Positions 16,148 to 24,548 are shown, counted from the first letter of the stretch. The stretch is DNA of 64,000 bases from Terrimesophilobacter mesophilus (GCF_014200375.1 NZ_JACHBP010000001.1:1240001-1304000), one strand, 5' to 3'. Program-made: numbers and translations. The notes: generated by a model from the letters alone, not told the origin.

Positions 16148-17019
16148 GCCCGATCCCGAGAGTCGGGCGCTCGGAATTCGGTGGGCACGCGGGCCGCGGC
16201 GAGCCGCTCCCGGATGACGGCCACGGCATCCGCGCTCTCATCGACGAGCACGAAGCGTCGGCCGAGGGAGGCGGCGACCGCCCCCGTCGTGCCGCTCCCG
16301 GCGAAGAGGTCGAGCACCCAGTCCCCCTCGCGGCTGGACGCCTGGACGATGCGCCGCAGGATGCCCTCCGGTTTCTGCGTCGGGTAGCCCGTCTTCTCCT
16401 TACCGGTCGGCGAGACGATCGTGTGCCACCAGACGTCCGTCGGGAGCTTGCCGCGGGCGGCCTTCTCCGGCGTGACGAGGCCGGGCGCCATGTACGGCTC
16501 GCGGTCGACGGAATCCGAGTCGAAGAAGTAGCCGCCCGGATCCTTCACGTAGACGAGGATCGTGTCGTGCTTCGTCGGCCAGCGTCGGCGCGACTTGCCC
16601 CCGTAGTCGTAGGCCCAGATGATCTCGTTGAGAAAGCAGTCCCGCCCGAACAGGGCATCCAGGAGCACCTTCGCGTAGTGCGCCTCGCGGTAGTCGAGGT
16701 GCAGGTAGAGCGTGCCGTCGTCGGCGAGAAGGCGCCACGCCTCGGCGAGCCGCGGCTCGAGGAACGACCAGTAGTCCTCGAACTCGTCGTCGTACGCCAT
16801 GAGGTCGCCACGGATGCGCTCGTACCGCTGCCCCTTGAATCCGACGACCGAGCCGGATGCGCTTCGCACGCTCGTCGTCGACTGGCGCGTCTGCGAGCGC
16901 CCGGTGTTGAACGGCGGGTCGAGGTACACGAGGGTGAACACGCCATCCGGGAGGGCGCTGGCGGCGGCGAGGTTATCGCCATGGATGACGAGATTCGCAC
17001 CATCCGGTGCCCAGGTCAT
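16144..17019 (-). CDS. Orphan beta-class DNA methyltransferase (N6-adenine or N4-cytosine)
   Basis: A 291-residue S-adenosylmethionine-dependent DNA methyltransferase. The catalytic motif IV is DPPF (residues 34-37, in VYLDPPFNTG); the cofactor motif FAGSGTT comes at residues 239-245, after YPTQKP. That order (catalytic first) is the beta class, as in CcrM and type III Mod proteins. DPPF occurs in both adenine and cytosine amino methylases, so the base is unclear. No restriction enzyme, specificity subunit or repair nuclease is adjacent, so it is an orphan here. I start at MTWAPDG, which overlaps the stop of a short upstream frame as ATGA. The 3' end overlaps cebR by four bases. Confidence 0.92.
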   Translation of the reverse strand: MTWAPDGANLVIHGDNLAAASALPDGVFTLVYLDPPFNTGRSQTRQSTTSVRSASGSVVGFKGQRYERIRGDLMAYDDEFEDYWSFLEPRLAEAWRLLADDGTLYLHLDYREAHYAKVLLDALFGRDCFLNEIIWAYDYGGKSRRRWPTKHDTILVYVKDPGGYFFDSDSVDREPYMAPGLVTPEKAARGKLPTDVWWHTIVSPTGKEKTGYPTQKPEGILRRIVQASSREGDWVLDLFAGSGTTGAVAASLGRRFVLVDESADAVAVIRERLAAARVPTEFRAPDSRDRA

Positions 17020-17114
17020 TCCTCCGCGCCCCGCGGGCCGGGAACGGAGATGACGATTCGATCGCCGGAGATCCCCCTGCCCCCGTGGCGCTTGCGCGCC
17101 CACTCAAGGAACAC
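17016..17114 (-). CDS. Possible 32-residue microprotein between lplA and the methyltransferase
   Basis: A GTG-started frame encoding FLEWARKRHGGRGISG and then IVISVPGPRGAEE. It overlaps the end of the lipoate ligase gene by 11 bases and ends ATGA on the methyltransferase start. Most codons end in G or C, as in real genes here. It is basic in the first half. It may serve only to carry ribosomes to the methyltransferase, which has no ribosome site of its own. It could also be chance. Confidence 0.35.
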   Translation of the reverse strand: MFLEWARKRHGGRGISGDRIVISVPGPRGAEE

Positions 17115-18162
17115 GATAGAGCCACTCGTGGGTGGAGAACTTCTCGGCGACGAGCTGCTCTGCGCGAGCGAGTTCCTCCTCCGTGACGTCGCTCTCGCTG
17201 AGCCCGTACAAGCCGCGGAATGTCGCCTCCATCTTCGCGATGATCTCAGCACGGGAGAGTCCGGTCTGGCTGCGCAGCGGGTCGACGCGCTTGGCGGCGC
17301 TCTTCGTGCCCTTGTCGCTCAGCTTCTCCCGGCCGATGCGCAGCACCTCGACCATGCGCTCGCCGTCCATGTCGTAGCTCATCGTGACGTGGTGCAGCAC
17401 TGCCCCGGTACCAAGGCGTTTCTGGGCAGCGCCGCCGATCTTGCCCTTCGCGCTCGTGATGTCGTTGAGCGGCTGGTAGAACGCGTCGATTCCGAGTCCC
17501 TTGAGCGCCGTGATGACCCACTCATCGAGGAACGCGTAGGAGTCGGCGAACGACATCCCCTGCACGAGGTCGCTCGGTGCGTAGATGGAATAGGTGATGA
17601 CCGAACCGGCCTCCATGAACATCGCCCCCCCGCCGCTCACGCGCCGGACGACCTGCATGCCGTACTTCTCGGCGTTCTCGAGGTCGACCTCGTTCTTCAC
17701 CGACTGGAAACTGCCGATGACGACGCCGGGCTCGTTCCACTCCCAGATGCGCAGAGTCGGCTTGCGACGCCCGGCTCCGACCTCTTCGGCGAGCACCTGG
17801 TCGAGCGCCATCTGCAGCACGGGCGGGTATGCGGTGCCGTGGATCAACTGCCAGTCGTAGTCGGTCCAGCTGCTCGCGCGGGACAGCGAGCGCCGGATGG
17901 CCACGGCGACCGCCTCGGGGGTGAATCCGAGCAGGAGCGCATCATCCGGAAGCGCACCCCTGACCGCTGCGGCGATCCAGGCGGAGTCGCTGTCCGCCGG
18001 CAGGCCGTTGACCGCGTCGTTGATGTCCTCGAGCGCACCGTCCGGCTCGAGGAAGAAATCGCCGGCGAGTCGGAAGTTCTCGATCCGGTCGTCGACGATG
18101 TCGAGATCGACGACGACGAGCTTGCCGCCGGGGACCTTGTATTCGCCGTGCATGTTCGCCAT
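17104..18162 (-). CDS. lplA: Lipoate-protein ligase with N-terminal accessory domain
   Basis: A 352-residue enzyme that attaches lipoate to the E2 and GcvH proteins. The catalytic domain is in the second part: VVRRVSGGGAMFMEAGS, then NDITSAKGKIGGAAQKR with the adenylate-binding Lys, and GAVLHHVTMSYDMD. The first 90 residues (GEYKVPGGKLVVVDL, DNFRL-like ENFRLAGDFFLEP) look like the ligase accessory domain, which in E. coli LplA sits at the C-terminus; here it comes first. A good ribosome site (GAGGAGA) precedes the ATG. The neighbours (HIT protein upstream, methyltransferase downstream) give no pathway hint. Octanoyl transfer instead of lipoate ligation is possible. Confidence 0.88.
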   Translation of the reverse strand: MANMHGEYKVPGGKLVVVDLDIVDDRIENFRLAGDFFLEPDGALEDINDAVNGLPADSDSAWIAAAVRGALPDDALLLGFTPEAVAVAIRRSLSRASSWTDYDWQLIHGTAYPPVLQMALDQVLAEEVGAGRRKPTLRIWEWNEPGVVIGSFQSVKNEVDLENAEKYGMQVVRRVSGGGAMFMEAGSVITYSIYAPSDLVQGMSFADSYAFLDEWVITALKGLGIDAFYQPLNDITSAKGKIGGAAQKRLGTGAVLHHVTMSYDMDGERMVEVLRIGREKLSDKGTKSAAKRVDPLRSQTGLSRAEIIAKMEATFRGLYGLSESDVTEEELARAEQLVAEKFSTHEWLYRVP

Positions 18163-18185
18163 CCCGTCTCCTCGGTACCCCCAGC

Positions 18186-18617
18186 TTAATCGTCGGCAGG
18201 AACGAACTCGCCGTACCCGTTAGTGCGCAGGCGGGCGCGGAGACGGATGGCGGCGGCATCCAGGTCTGCGGGCTCGGCCGAGCGGTCGATACCCGATGGA
18301 TGGAACTCGCGCGGCGACCAGGACGGCCAGACGTGGATGTGCAGGTGCGGAACCATGTAGCCCTCGATCATGAGGCCCGCGCGGTCGGAGTCCCACTCCT
18401 CGCGCTGGGCGGAACCGATCCGGTGGGCGACGACCATGAGTTCGGCGATGAGGGTGTCGGGCGCGTCGAGCCACCGGTCCACCTCGAGTCGCGGAACGAC
18501 GAGCACGTGCCCCGGCTGGCGCGGTTCGATCGTCAGGAAGGCGACGCACCTGTCGTCCTTCCAGACGAATCGCGCAGGCTCCTCACCGCGGATGATCTTC
18601 GTGAAGAGCGTGGTCAT
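18186..18617 (-). CDS. HIT-family protein
   Basis: A 143-residue histidine-triad protein, a family of nucleotide hydrolases and transferases acting on nucleoside phosphoramidates and dinucleoside polyphosphates. The triad is HLHIHV (in GYMVPHLHIHVWP), preceded by the HVLVVPRLEV strand. The start MTTLFTKIIRGEEPA is typical. The substrate is unknown. It lies between a hydrolase gene and the lipoate ligase on the same strand, 23 bases upstream of the latter, and may be co-transcribed. Confidence 0.9.
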   Translation of the reverse strand: MTTLFTKIIRGEEPARFVWKDDRCVAFLTIEPRQPGHVLVVPRLEVDRWLDAPDTLIAELMVVAHRIGSAQREEWDSDRAGLMIEGYMVPHLHIHVWPSWSPREFHPSGIDRSAEPADLDAAAIRLRARLRTNGYGEFVPADD

Positions 18618-18668
18618 GGCCGGAGGACCCCGACGGGCTCGACGCGGGAGATGCGGGCTGCCGGGGGA

Positions 18669-19532
18669 CTATCCAATGCGATCGGCCAGCCAGGCGAGCG
18701 TGTCGGCGACGACCTCGTCCTTGTTCGTCTCATTGAAGACCTCGTGACGGGCATCCGTGTAGACGATGAGCTCGACATCCGTGAGCCCGCCGCGGTTGAG
18801 GTAGCTCTCGGCGAGGAGCTCGGCGCTCTTCGTCCCGCCGAAGGAGTCGTCGCTTCCGGCCAGGATGAGCAGCGGCAGGTCGTGCTCGATCCCCTTCGCG
18901 GGTTTGCCCAGCAGCCGGAGACTGTCGGCGAGACCGAAGAGCTTGAGCGCCTTCGCGCTGAACATGAGCGGATCGGCGGCCGCGGTGGCGACCACCTGCT
19001 GGTCACGGCTCAGCCATTCGTAGCCGGTCGTGCCCAGGTGTTTGTGCTTCGCGTTGAGGTCGCCGCCGTTCATGTGACGGAGGGTGCGGAACGCGGCACC
19101 GCTCAGGATGACGGCATCAAAGTCGGCGGAGTGCTCGTTGACGAGGATCTGCGCGATGATGTTGCCCCAGCTGTGCCCGAGCAGCACGACCTCGAGCCCG
19201 GGGTTCTCTTCGCGGATCATCCCGGTGAGCCTGCGAACGGCCTCCACCGTGGCGGGCATCCCGCCCGGGCCGAGCCGGCCGAGCTTCGCGTGGTCTCCGC
19301 CGTACTGGCCGAGTCCGGTCCGGCCGTGGCCGCGGTGATCGTCGGCGTACACCGTGTACCCGGCCGCGACGAGTTCGCCCGCGAGCCATTCGTAGCGGGC
19401 CGCGTACTCGCCGAGTCCGTGTGCCAGTTGGATGATCGCCCGCGGCTCGTCCGCCGCCCAGACGTAGTAGTGGATGGTCACGCCCTGGGCGTCGACGTAG
19501 GTGCGGTCCTGCCGGACCGATGACGTGGTCAT
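18669..19532 (-). CDS. Alpha/beta hydrolase, monoacylglycerol-lipase-like
   Basis: A 287-residue serine hydrolase. The nucleophile elbow is LLGHSWGN (GxSxG), the oxyanion strand is IIQLAHGLGEYAARYEWLA, the acid is probably in LILAGSDDSFGG and the His in YTDARHEVFNE near the end. HGxGE near the N-terminus and the DHRGHGRT block are features of monoacylglycerol lipases and lysophospholipases. No signal peptide, so it acts inside the cell. A strong ribosome site AGGAGG precedes MTTSSVR. A 51-base gap separates it from the HIT gene downstream. Confidence 0.9.
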   Translation of the reverse strand: MTTSSVRQDRTYVDAQGVTIHYYVWAADEPRAIIQLAHGLGEYAARYEWLAGELVAAGYTVYADDHRGHGRTGLGQYGGDHAKLGRLGPGGMPATVEAVRRLTGMIREENPGLEVVLLGHSWGNIIAQILVNEHSADFDAVILSGAAFRTLRHMNGGDLNAKHKHLGTTGYEWLSRDQQVVATAAADPLMFSAKALKLFGLADSLRLLGKPAKGIEHDLPLLILAGSDDSFGGTKSAELLAESYLNRGGLTDVELIVYTDARHEVFNETNKDEVVADTLAWLADRIG

Positions 19533-19629
19533 GGTGCCTCCTGAGCCCCAGTGTATGGCCGCTCGAACCGGCAGGTCACGCCCCTCGGGACTCCGCCGAC
19601 CGGATCCCACTGCGCCCCGACCGAGACAA

Positions 19630-19657
19630 TTAGTTAGCGACACTAATTTGCTATGCT
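19630..19657 (+). promoter_or_regulatory. Promoter and likely autoregulatory operator of the MarR gene
   Basis: TTAGT (19630-19634) and ACTAA (19642-19646) form a palindrome typical in size for MarR proteins. TATGCT (19652-19657) is a good -10 box and ends eight bases before the ATG, which has no ribosome site. The operator overlaps the -35 position, so binding would repress the marR-MFS pair. Confidence 0.6.
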
Positions 19658-19665
19658 AAGTAGTT

Positions 19666-20082
19666 ATGGAGAATGACGGCAACCAGCAACTGAGGCTCGC
19701 CATCCAACGACTGGCGAGACGCATCCGGTCGAATGCGGCAGACGATGACATCCCCGAGAGCCAGCGCTCGGTGTTGTTCACGCTGCACAATCACGGTCCG
19801 CAGTCGCTCGGCTCCCTGAGCGACCACGAGCGCGTGACGCCGCCCAGCATGAATCGCACGGTCAACGCGCTCGTCGAGTCCGGGCTCGTCACCCGCGTGA
19901 CCGCCCAGGACGATGCCCGGAGGATCGAGATCGACCTCTCACCGACCGGCCACACCTACGTCGACGAGACGAGGCGTCGGCGCGACGCGTGGTTCTCGAT
20001 GCGGCTCGACGCGCTCACCGAGTCGCAGCGCCGCATCCTGGACAAGGCGACCCCCGTTCTCAAGGTGCTCGCAGAGCAGTGA
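19666..20082 (+). CDS. MarR-family transcriptional regulator
   Basis: A 138-residue winged helix regulator. The DNA-binding part is LGSLSDHERVTPPSMNRTVNALVESGLVTRV, with the wing DDARRIEIDLS. MarR proteins usually bind a small phenolic or toxic ligand and release a nearby transporter gene; here the partner is the MFS gene whose GTG start overlaps this stop (GTGA). The start is set by a near-leaderless promoter: TATGCT lies eight bases upstream. The ligand is unknown. Confidence 0.92.
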   Translation: MENDGNQQLRLAIQRLARRIRSNAADDDIPESQRSVLFTLHNHGPQSLGSLSDHERVTPPSMNRTVNALVESGLVTRVTAQDDARRIEIDLSPTGHTYVDETRRRRDAWFSMRLDALTESQRRILDKATPVLKVLAEQ

Positions 20083-21401
20083 ACTCCACCTTCCGTTCGC
20101 TCCGCGTCCACAACTACCTGCTCTGGTTCCTGGGCGCCCTGACGTCCAATATCGGCACCTGGATGCAGCGCACGGCCCAGGACTGGATCGTGCTCACCGA
20201 GCTCAGCGATCACGACGCCGCCGCGGTGGGAATCACGATGGCGCTGCAGCTCGGTCCCGTGCTCGTCCTCATGCCGTGGGCGGGTCTCATCGCCGATCGC
20301 GTCAACGTTCGCCGGATGCTCATGGTCACGCAGGCCGCGATGGGCTGTCTCGCGCTCGGGCTTGGCGTCATCGTGGTAACCGGGGTCGCCCAGTTGTGGC
20401 ACGTCTATCTCTTCGCCCTGCTCCTCGGAGTCGTCTCGGCCATCGATTCGCCGATCCGCCAGACCTTCGTCGCCGAGCTCGTGGAGGTGAAGGACCTCAC
20501 GAACGCCGTGTCGCTCAACTCGGTGTCGTTCAATGCAGCACGCCTCCTCGGCCCCGCCGTCGCCGGCGTGCTGACCGCCGTCGTCGGAGCCGGTTGGGTC
20601 TTCGTGATCAACGCCACGACCTTTGCGGCCACGATCATCGCGCTCGTTGCGATCCGCGTGGGCGAGCTTCGCGCCCAGCCTCGCGCTCCTCGCGCCCGCG
20701 GCCAGATCATCGCTGGATTCCGCTACGTGCGGAAGAAGCCGGCCATCATCGTGATTCTCATCATGGTCGGCATCGTCGGGACCTTCGGCATGAACTTCGC
20801 GATCTACACGTCCACGATGGCCACGATCGCCTTCCACAAGGGAGCGGCGGAGTTCGGCATGCTCAGTTCCGTCACGGCCATCGGATCGATCACGGGCGCG
20901 CTCATCTCCGCCCGCCAGGAACGGCCACGGATGCGCACGATCTTCATGGCATCCGCCCTGTTCGGCGTCGCGAGCGCGATCTCGGCCATCATGCCCACCT
21001 TCGAGTCCTTTGCCGTGTCACTCACCCTCATCGGATTTGCCGCGCTCATGTTCATGACGACGGCGAACTCGATGGTGCAGACGACGGTGAAACCGAGCAT
21101 GCGCGGCCGGGTGATGGCGCTCTACATGGCGATCTTCGTGGGCGGCACGCCCATCGGTGCACCGTTCGTCGGCTGGATCGTGAACCAGTTCGGTCCACGT
21201 TGGGGGCTCGGCGTCGCGGCGATCTCGGGCATTCTCGCCGCCGCGGTGTGCCTCTACTGGCTCATGCGATACAAGCAGGTGCGAGTGCGCTATTCACGGT
21301 CGTGGCCGCAATTGAGTCTCGGCTATGCAGCCAACCCGAACGTCCATGCGCTCGCCACCCAGGAGATCGCCATCATCGAGGCGGAGGCGCAGAAGGGCTG
21401 A
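20079..21401 (+). CDS. MFS transporter (DHA3-like exporter)
   Basis: A 440-residue membrane transporter with about twelve spans, beginning FRSLRVHNYLLWFLGALTSNIGTWMQRTAQDW, which is the start typical of the EntS/DHA3 group of drug and siderophore exporters. The A-like loop is GLIADRVNVRRML. The C-terminal tail is about 50 residues and soluble. The gene is translationally coupled to the MarR regulator and should be induced by the MarR ligand. Its substrate cannot be read from the sequence; export of a toxic compound is the likely role. Confidence 0.9.
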   Translation: MNSTFRSLRVHNYLLWFLGALTSNIGTWMQRTAQDWIVLTELSDHDAAAVGITMALQLGPVLVLMPWAGLIADRVNVRRMLMVTQAAMGCLALGLGVIVVTGVAQLWHVYLFALLLGVVSAIDSPIRQTFVAELVEVKDLTNAVSLNSVSFNAARLLGPAVAGVLTAVVGAGWVFVINATTFAATIIALVAIRVGELRAQPRAPRARGQIIAGFRYVRKKPAIIVILIMVGIVGTFGMNFAIYTSTMATIAFHKGAAEFGMLSSVTAIGSITGALISARQERPRMRTIFMASALFGVASAISAIMPTFESFAVSLTLIGFAALMFMTTANSMVQTTVKPSMRGRVMALYMAIFVGGTPIGAPFVGWIVNQFGPRWGLGVAAISGILAAAVCLYWLMRYKQVRVRYSRSWPQLSLGYAANPNVHALATQEIAIIEAEAQKG

Positions 21402-21423
21402 GGGCGGGAGTCGACGGCCGCCG

Positions 21424-22614
21424 CTACGGGGTCGGCTCGAGCGCGTCGTAGTGGCGGAAGGTCGGCTGGAACCGCAGGAGCACCGCGGCGAGCGCGATGA
21501 TCAGGAGTCCGCCGAGAACGGGCGGGAACCACAGCACCGCGCCCAGCGCAGCGAGCCCGATGTAGAGGTCGCCGACCCGCGGTCCGCCGGAGACGACGAC
21601 GGTGAAGATGCCCTGCATCCGCCCTCGCATGTTGTCGGGCACCGCGACGAGCAGCATGGTGTTCCGGTAGATCATCGAGACGTTGTCTGCGGCCCCGGCT
21701 CCGAGGAGCGCGAGGGTCGCACCCCCGATCGCGAGCCAGTTCGCACCCGACAGTTCCGCCGTCACCGGCTGCCCGAGCGAGACGACGAGCACGATCCCGA
21801 ACGCGAGGATAGAGGCGCCGTACGTGATGACCGCGTATCCGATTGCGAGCCCATGACGGCGCACCGCTCCAATGCTGCCGGAGAACAGGCTGCTGATCAT
21901 GGTCCCCACGGCGACCGCAGCGGTCAGGATGCCGACCGTGATCGCGCCGCCGCCGAGCAGTACGGCCGCCACCGCGGGAAAAAGAGAATGCGGTCGACCG
22001 AAAGTCATCGCGATGATGTCGATCAGATACGAGGCGCGGATGTTGGGGGCGCGGCGGAGGAACGAGAGTCCGGAGATGAGCGACCGCAACCCGGGTCGGT
22101 GCGTCTCCCCCTCCGGCCGGATGGCGGGCAGGGTCGCGATGCCGAGAAAGGCAGCCGTGAACAGGATGACGTCGACGGTGTATGTCCACGGGATGCCGAC
22201 GAACGCCACGAGCACGCCGGCGAGCGCCGGCCCCACCGTCACCATGATCCCGACGCTCATCCCGCTCAGGGCACCCGCCGCCGGCAGGAGCCGCGCAGGA
22301 AGCAGCCGCGGCAGGATCGCCTGACGGGAGGTTCCGATGATGGTCGAGGCGATCGTGTTGATGCAGGTGAGCACGTAGAGCGGCCAGAGCAGGTCGATGC
22401 CGAACCAGGCGACGGCGGCGATCCCCGCGATCGAGCCCCACGCGATGAGCGCAGACACCATCGCGACGAGGCGACGGTCGAAGGCATCCGCGAGCATCCC
22501 GCCGTACAGTCCGGCGATGATCATCGGCACGAGTGCCACCCCACCGACCATCGCGACCGCGAATGTCGACCCGGTGAGTTCGTAGATATGCAGGCCGACC
22601 GCGACGACCGTCAT
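21424..22614 (-). CDS. MFS transporter (DHA3-like), start probably further upstream
   Basis: At least 396 residues with eleven or more membrane spans. The loop GLYGGMLADAFDRRLVAM is the usual one between spans two and three. From the first ordinary start codon the protein would begin in the middle of span one (TVVAVGLHIYELTG). The frame continues upstream with LSPLRESPAFARLWAG, AIAGVGNQ: exactly the N-terminus expected for this family. No ATG, GTG or TTG exists there, but a CTG at 22749 overlaps the oxidoreductase stop as CTGA, so start at that codon is likely. It is the last gene of the GNAT-oxidoreductase-MFS operon and may export or import the locus's sugar product. It is convergent with the other MFS gene. 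Confidence 0.85.
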   Translation of the reverse strand: MTVVAVGLHIYELTGSTFAVAMVGGVALVPMIIAGLYGGMLADAFDRRLVAMVSALIAWGSIAGIAAVAWFGIDLLWPLYVLTCINTIASTIIGTSRQAILPRLLPARLLPAAGALSGMSVGIMVTVGPALAGVLVAFVGIPWTYTVDVILFTAAFLGIATLPAIRPEGETHRPGLRSLISGLSFLRRAPNIRASYLIDIIAMTFGRPHSLFPAVAAVLLGGGAITVGILTAAVAVGTMISSLFSGSIGAVRRHGLAIGYAVITYGASILAFGIVLVVSLGQPVTAELSGANWLAIGGATLALLGAGAADNVSMIYRNTMLLVAVPDNMRGRMQGIFTVVVSGGPRVGDLYIGLAALGAVLWFPPVLGGLLIIALAAVLLRFQPTFRHYDALEPTP

Positions 22615-22745
22615 CTGGTTGCCGACCCCGGCGATCGCGTTCCCGGCCCAGAGGCGCGCGAAGGCTGGGCTCTCGCGCAGCGGCGACAGATCGATGAGAT
22701 GACGGCGTGCGCCGGATGCTGCGGAGATCGTGGCGCCTTTCGCGG

Positions 22746-23750
22746 TCAGATCCGCTCGCGGAGCGTGTCGAGAATCCCCATGATAGCGATCGAATCGTCA
22801 AGGGAGTGGACGGGTGAATCCGTCAATCCTTCGGTGACATGACGAGCGATGGCGGTGGCCTGCCAACACAGTCCCTCTCGAAGGCGCAGGCCGGAATCAT
22901 CCGTCCAGGTGCTGCGCTCGCTGGCTCTCACGAAGTCGAAGCCATCAGGCATGAGGAACGGGCTGCGCACCTCGGCACGGGCGAGGGTTCCGCTGATCGT
23001 CGCCTCGACGGCAGTCTCGGCGAGCATCGTGGTCCCGAGGATCGCCTGCGCGCCATCGGCCGTCTCCAGGATCATCGCCACCTGCGCGTCGACGCCGGTC
23101 TCCAGCCAGGAACCTCGCGCAGTGATTGCCACGGGGTCCCCGAGAACGAACCGAGCGAACCAGACGGGGTAGATGCCGATGTCGCGAAGGGAGCCCCCGC
23201 CGAGTTCCGGGCGGAACACCGGTGCGGCGTGGTCGGTCCCGAAGTCAGCGCCGAAGTCGGCGGTCACGACCTTGACGTCGCCGAACTCCCCCGCGTCGAG
23301 AAGCTGGCGGAGCACATCAGTCTGGGGAAGGTAGCGGCTCCACATCGCCTCCGTCGCGAAAACCCCGACGGCACGCGCAGCGCTCGCGATCGCGCGGGCG
23401 TCCTCCGCGTCCACGCCGATCGGCTTCTCGATGAGCACGTGCTTGCCGGCGGCGATCGCGAGCTCGGCGAGAGCGCGATGCTCACTGTTGACCGAGGACA
23501 CGTAGACGATGTCTACCCCTGGGTCGGCGACCAGTTGCCGATAGTCGCCATAGCTTCGCGGCACCCCGTTGGCCGCAGCAAAGCGTTCTGCTCGCTCGAG
23601 CGATCTCGATGCGACCGCGTGAACCCGCTGATCGGTGTTCGCGTGGAGAGTCGCCGTGAAGTCGCCGGCGATCTCTCCCGGGCCGAGGATGCCCCACCGC
23701 AGAATCGGGCCGCCTCTCAACGGCGTGACCCTGGGGTCGGGAAACCTCAC
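22746..23750 (-). CDS. Gfo/Idh/MocA family oxidoreductase
   Basis: A 334-residue NAD(P)-dependent oxidoreductase that acts on sugars or cyclitols. The nucleotide loop is WGILGPGEIAGDF; the family's Lys-Pro motif is in HVLIEKPIG; DIGIYPVWFARFVLG carries the usual catalytic His/Tyr-region variant (no His at the common GxHxxD spot: here GIYPVW). The GTG start overlaps the acetyltransferase stop as GTGA. Lying next to a GH84 locus, it may oxidise an amino sugar or its derivative, but no substrate is shown. The missing His is found in some dihydrodiol-dehydrogenase-like members. Confidence 0.9.
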   Translation of the reverse strand: MRFPDPRVTPLRGGPILRWGILGPGEIAGDFTATLHANTDQRVHAVASRSLERAERFAAANGVPRSYGDYRQLVADPGVDIVYVSSVNSEHRALAELAIAAGKHVLIEKPIGVDAEDARAIASAARAVGVFATEAMWSRYLPQTDVLRQLLDAGEFGDVKVVTADFGADFGTDHAAPVFRPELGGGSLRDIGIYPVWFARFVLGDPVAITARGSWLETGVDAQVAMILETADGAQAILGTTMLAETAVEATISGTLARAEVRSPFLMPDGFDFVRASERSTWTDDSGLRLREGLCWQATAIARHVTEGLTDSPVHSLDDSIAIMGILDTLRERI

Positions 23751-24337
23751 AGCTTCATTCCCATGAAACGGACCCCGGGCCGCTCGTCCAACACCTGGAA
23801 TCCGATGTGCCGGTAGAACTGCGTCGCGTTCTCGTTCTCCTCCGCCACGCCGAGATGCACGCCGCGCGCGCCCTGCTCACGCAGGCTCCCGAGGACGGCT
23901 TCGATGAGCCCCCGGCCGAGCCCGTGGCCCTGGATGCGAGGAAGGAGGTCGATATGAAGGTGGGACGCATACTCGGCGACCACATCATCCGGTGCCGTCT
24001 CCGGGAAGTGAAGGAGACGGATGGCGTCGTCGTCGGGTGTGGAGCCCTCCGTAATCGGGTACTGCTCGCGCAGCGCGGGCCACCATTCGGCCTCCTCCCA
24101 CGCCTCGAAGGCGCGCGTGTCCGCGGCGGCGAAGCTGTATCCGGCAATCCCCTGCGAGTCCGCCGCGGCGAAGGAGTGCGCCGGCTGCCCGACGAGGTAC
24201 GGTCCGACGTAGACGTGCCCCAGCAGGTCGGGGTTCCGAAACAGCTCGCTGGCATCATTGCCCGAGTCTCCGGTCTGCAGGCAGACACGATACACGCCCG
24301 GCAGATCCTGGAGAGTCGCTCGTCGAATCACGGTCAC
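23747..24337 (-). CDS. GNAT acetyltransferase resembling the HAT-like domain of O-GlcNAcase
   Basis: A 196-residue acetyltransferase. The acetyl-CoA loop RIQGHGLGRGL (residues 134-143) fits R/QxxGxG/A, so the cofactor site looks intact. The region HVYVGPYLVGQPAHSFA, GIAGYSFAAADTRAF, WWPALREQYP recalls the C-terminal HAT-like domain of animal O-GlcNAcase and the free-standing bacterial relatives. That is from memory of the family, not a search. It is the first gene of the minus-strand arm of the amino-sugar locus, divergent from the arm that holds a GH84 enzyme. The GTG start follows TAATCT by seven bases without a ribosome site, so it is probably leaderless. Possible substrates: a glucosamine derivative or a protein Lys. 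Confidence 0.88.
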   Translation of the reverse strand: MTVIRRATLQDLPGVYRVCLQTGDSGNDASELFRNPDLLGHVYVGPYLVGQPAHSFAAADSQGIAGYSFAAADTRAFEAWEEAEWWPALREQYPITEGSTPDDDAIRLLHFPETAPDDVVAEYASHLHIDLLPRIQGHGLGRGLIEAVLGSLREQGARGVHLGVAEENENATQFYRHIGFQVLDERPGVRFMGMKL

Positions 24338-24362
24338 GCAGCCAAGATTACTGCCCCGATCA

Positions 24363-24512
24363 AGTGGTCTACCGAAGTTTGGAAGCCCGTCCTTCGAGTG
24401 GTCTACCCACCGAGCCGGATGTCGCCCGGATCGCCTGATTCATGGGGGAAAAGTTCACAGCAAGCGGTCTCGCTCGCGGATGCAGTCAGCTGAAAAGTGG
24501 TCTCATAGTTCC
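24363..24512. promoter_or_regulatory. Three AGTGGTCT repeats, DasR-like half-sites
   Basis: AGTGGTCT occurs in the same orientation at 24363, 24397 and 24496. It equals the left half of the DasR/NagR-type site AGTGGTCTAGACCACT. The first two continue as AGTGGTCTACC; the second has a short inverse (GTGG...CCAC). The third ends just before the -35 box of the GntR gene. They are the likely sites for the divergently placed GntR/UTRA regulator, controlling both arms. Confidence 0.6.
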
Positions 24513-24513
24513 C

Positions 24514-24542
24514 TTGCGCACTGCGAACATCCGCGCTCTAAT
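24514..24542 (+). promoter_or_regulatory. Leaderless promoter of the GntR gene and amino-sugar operon
   Basis: TTGCGC (24514-24519), 17 bases, then TCTAAT (24537-24542). The GTG start codon begins seven bases after the -10 box, where transcription should begin, and there is no ribosome site. The third AGTGGTCT repeat sits just upstream. Confidence 0.6.
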
Positions 24543-24548
24543 TGCCGG

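Noticed and set aside
16144-18162. A restriction-modification system around the methyltransferase
   Set aside because: Both neighbours are metabolic genes; no endonuclease or specificity subunit is present.
21325-22842. A 505-codon open frame on the plus strand
   Set aside because: Antisense of the MFS gene; composition (Arg, Asp, His) is that of a shadow frame.
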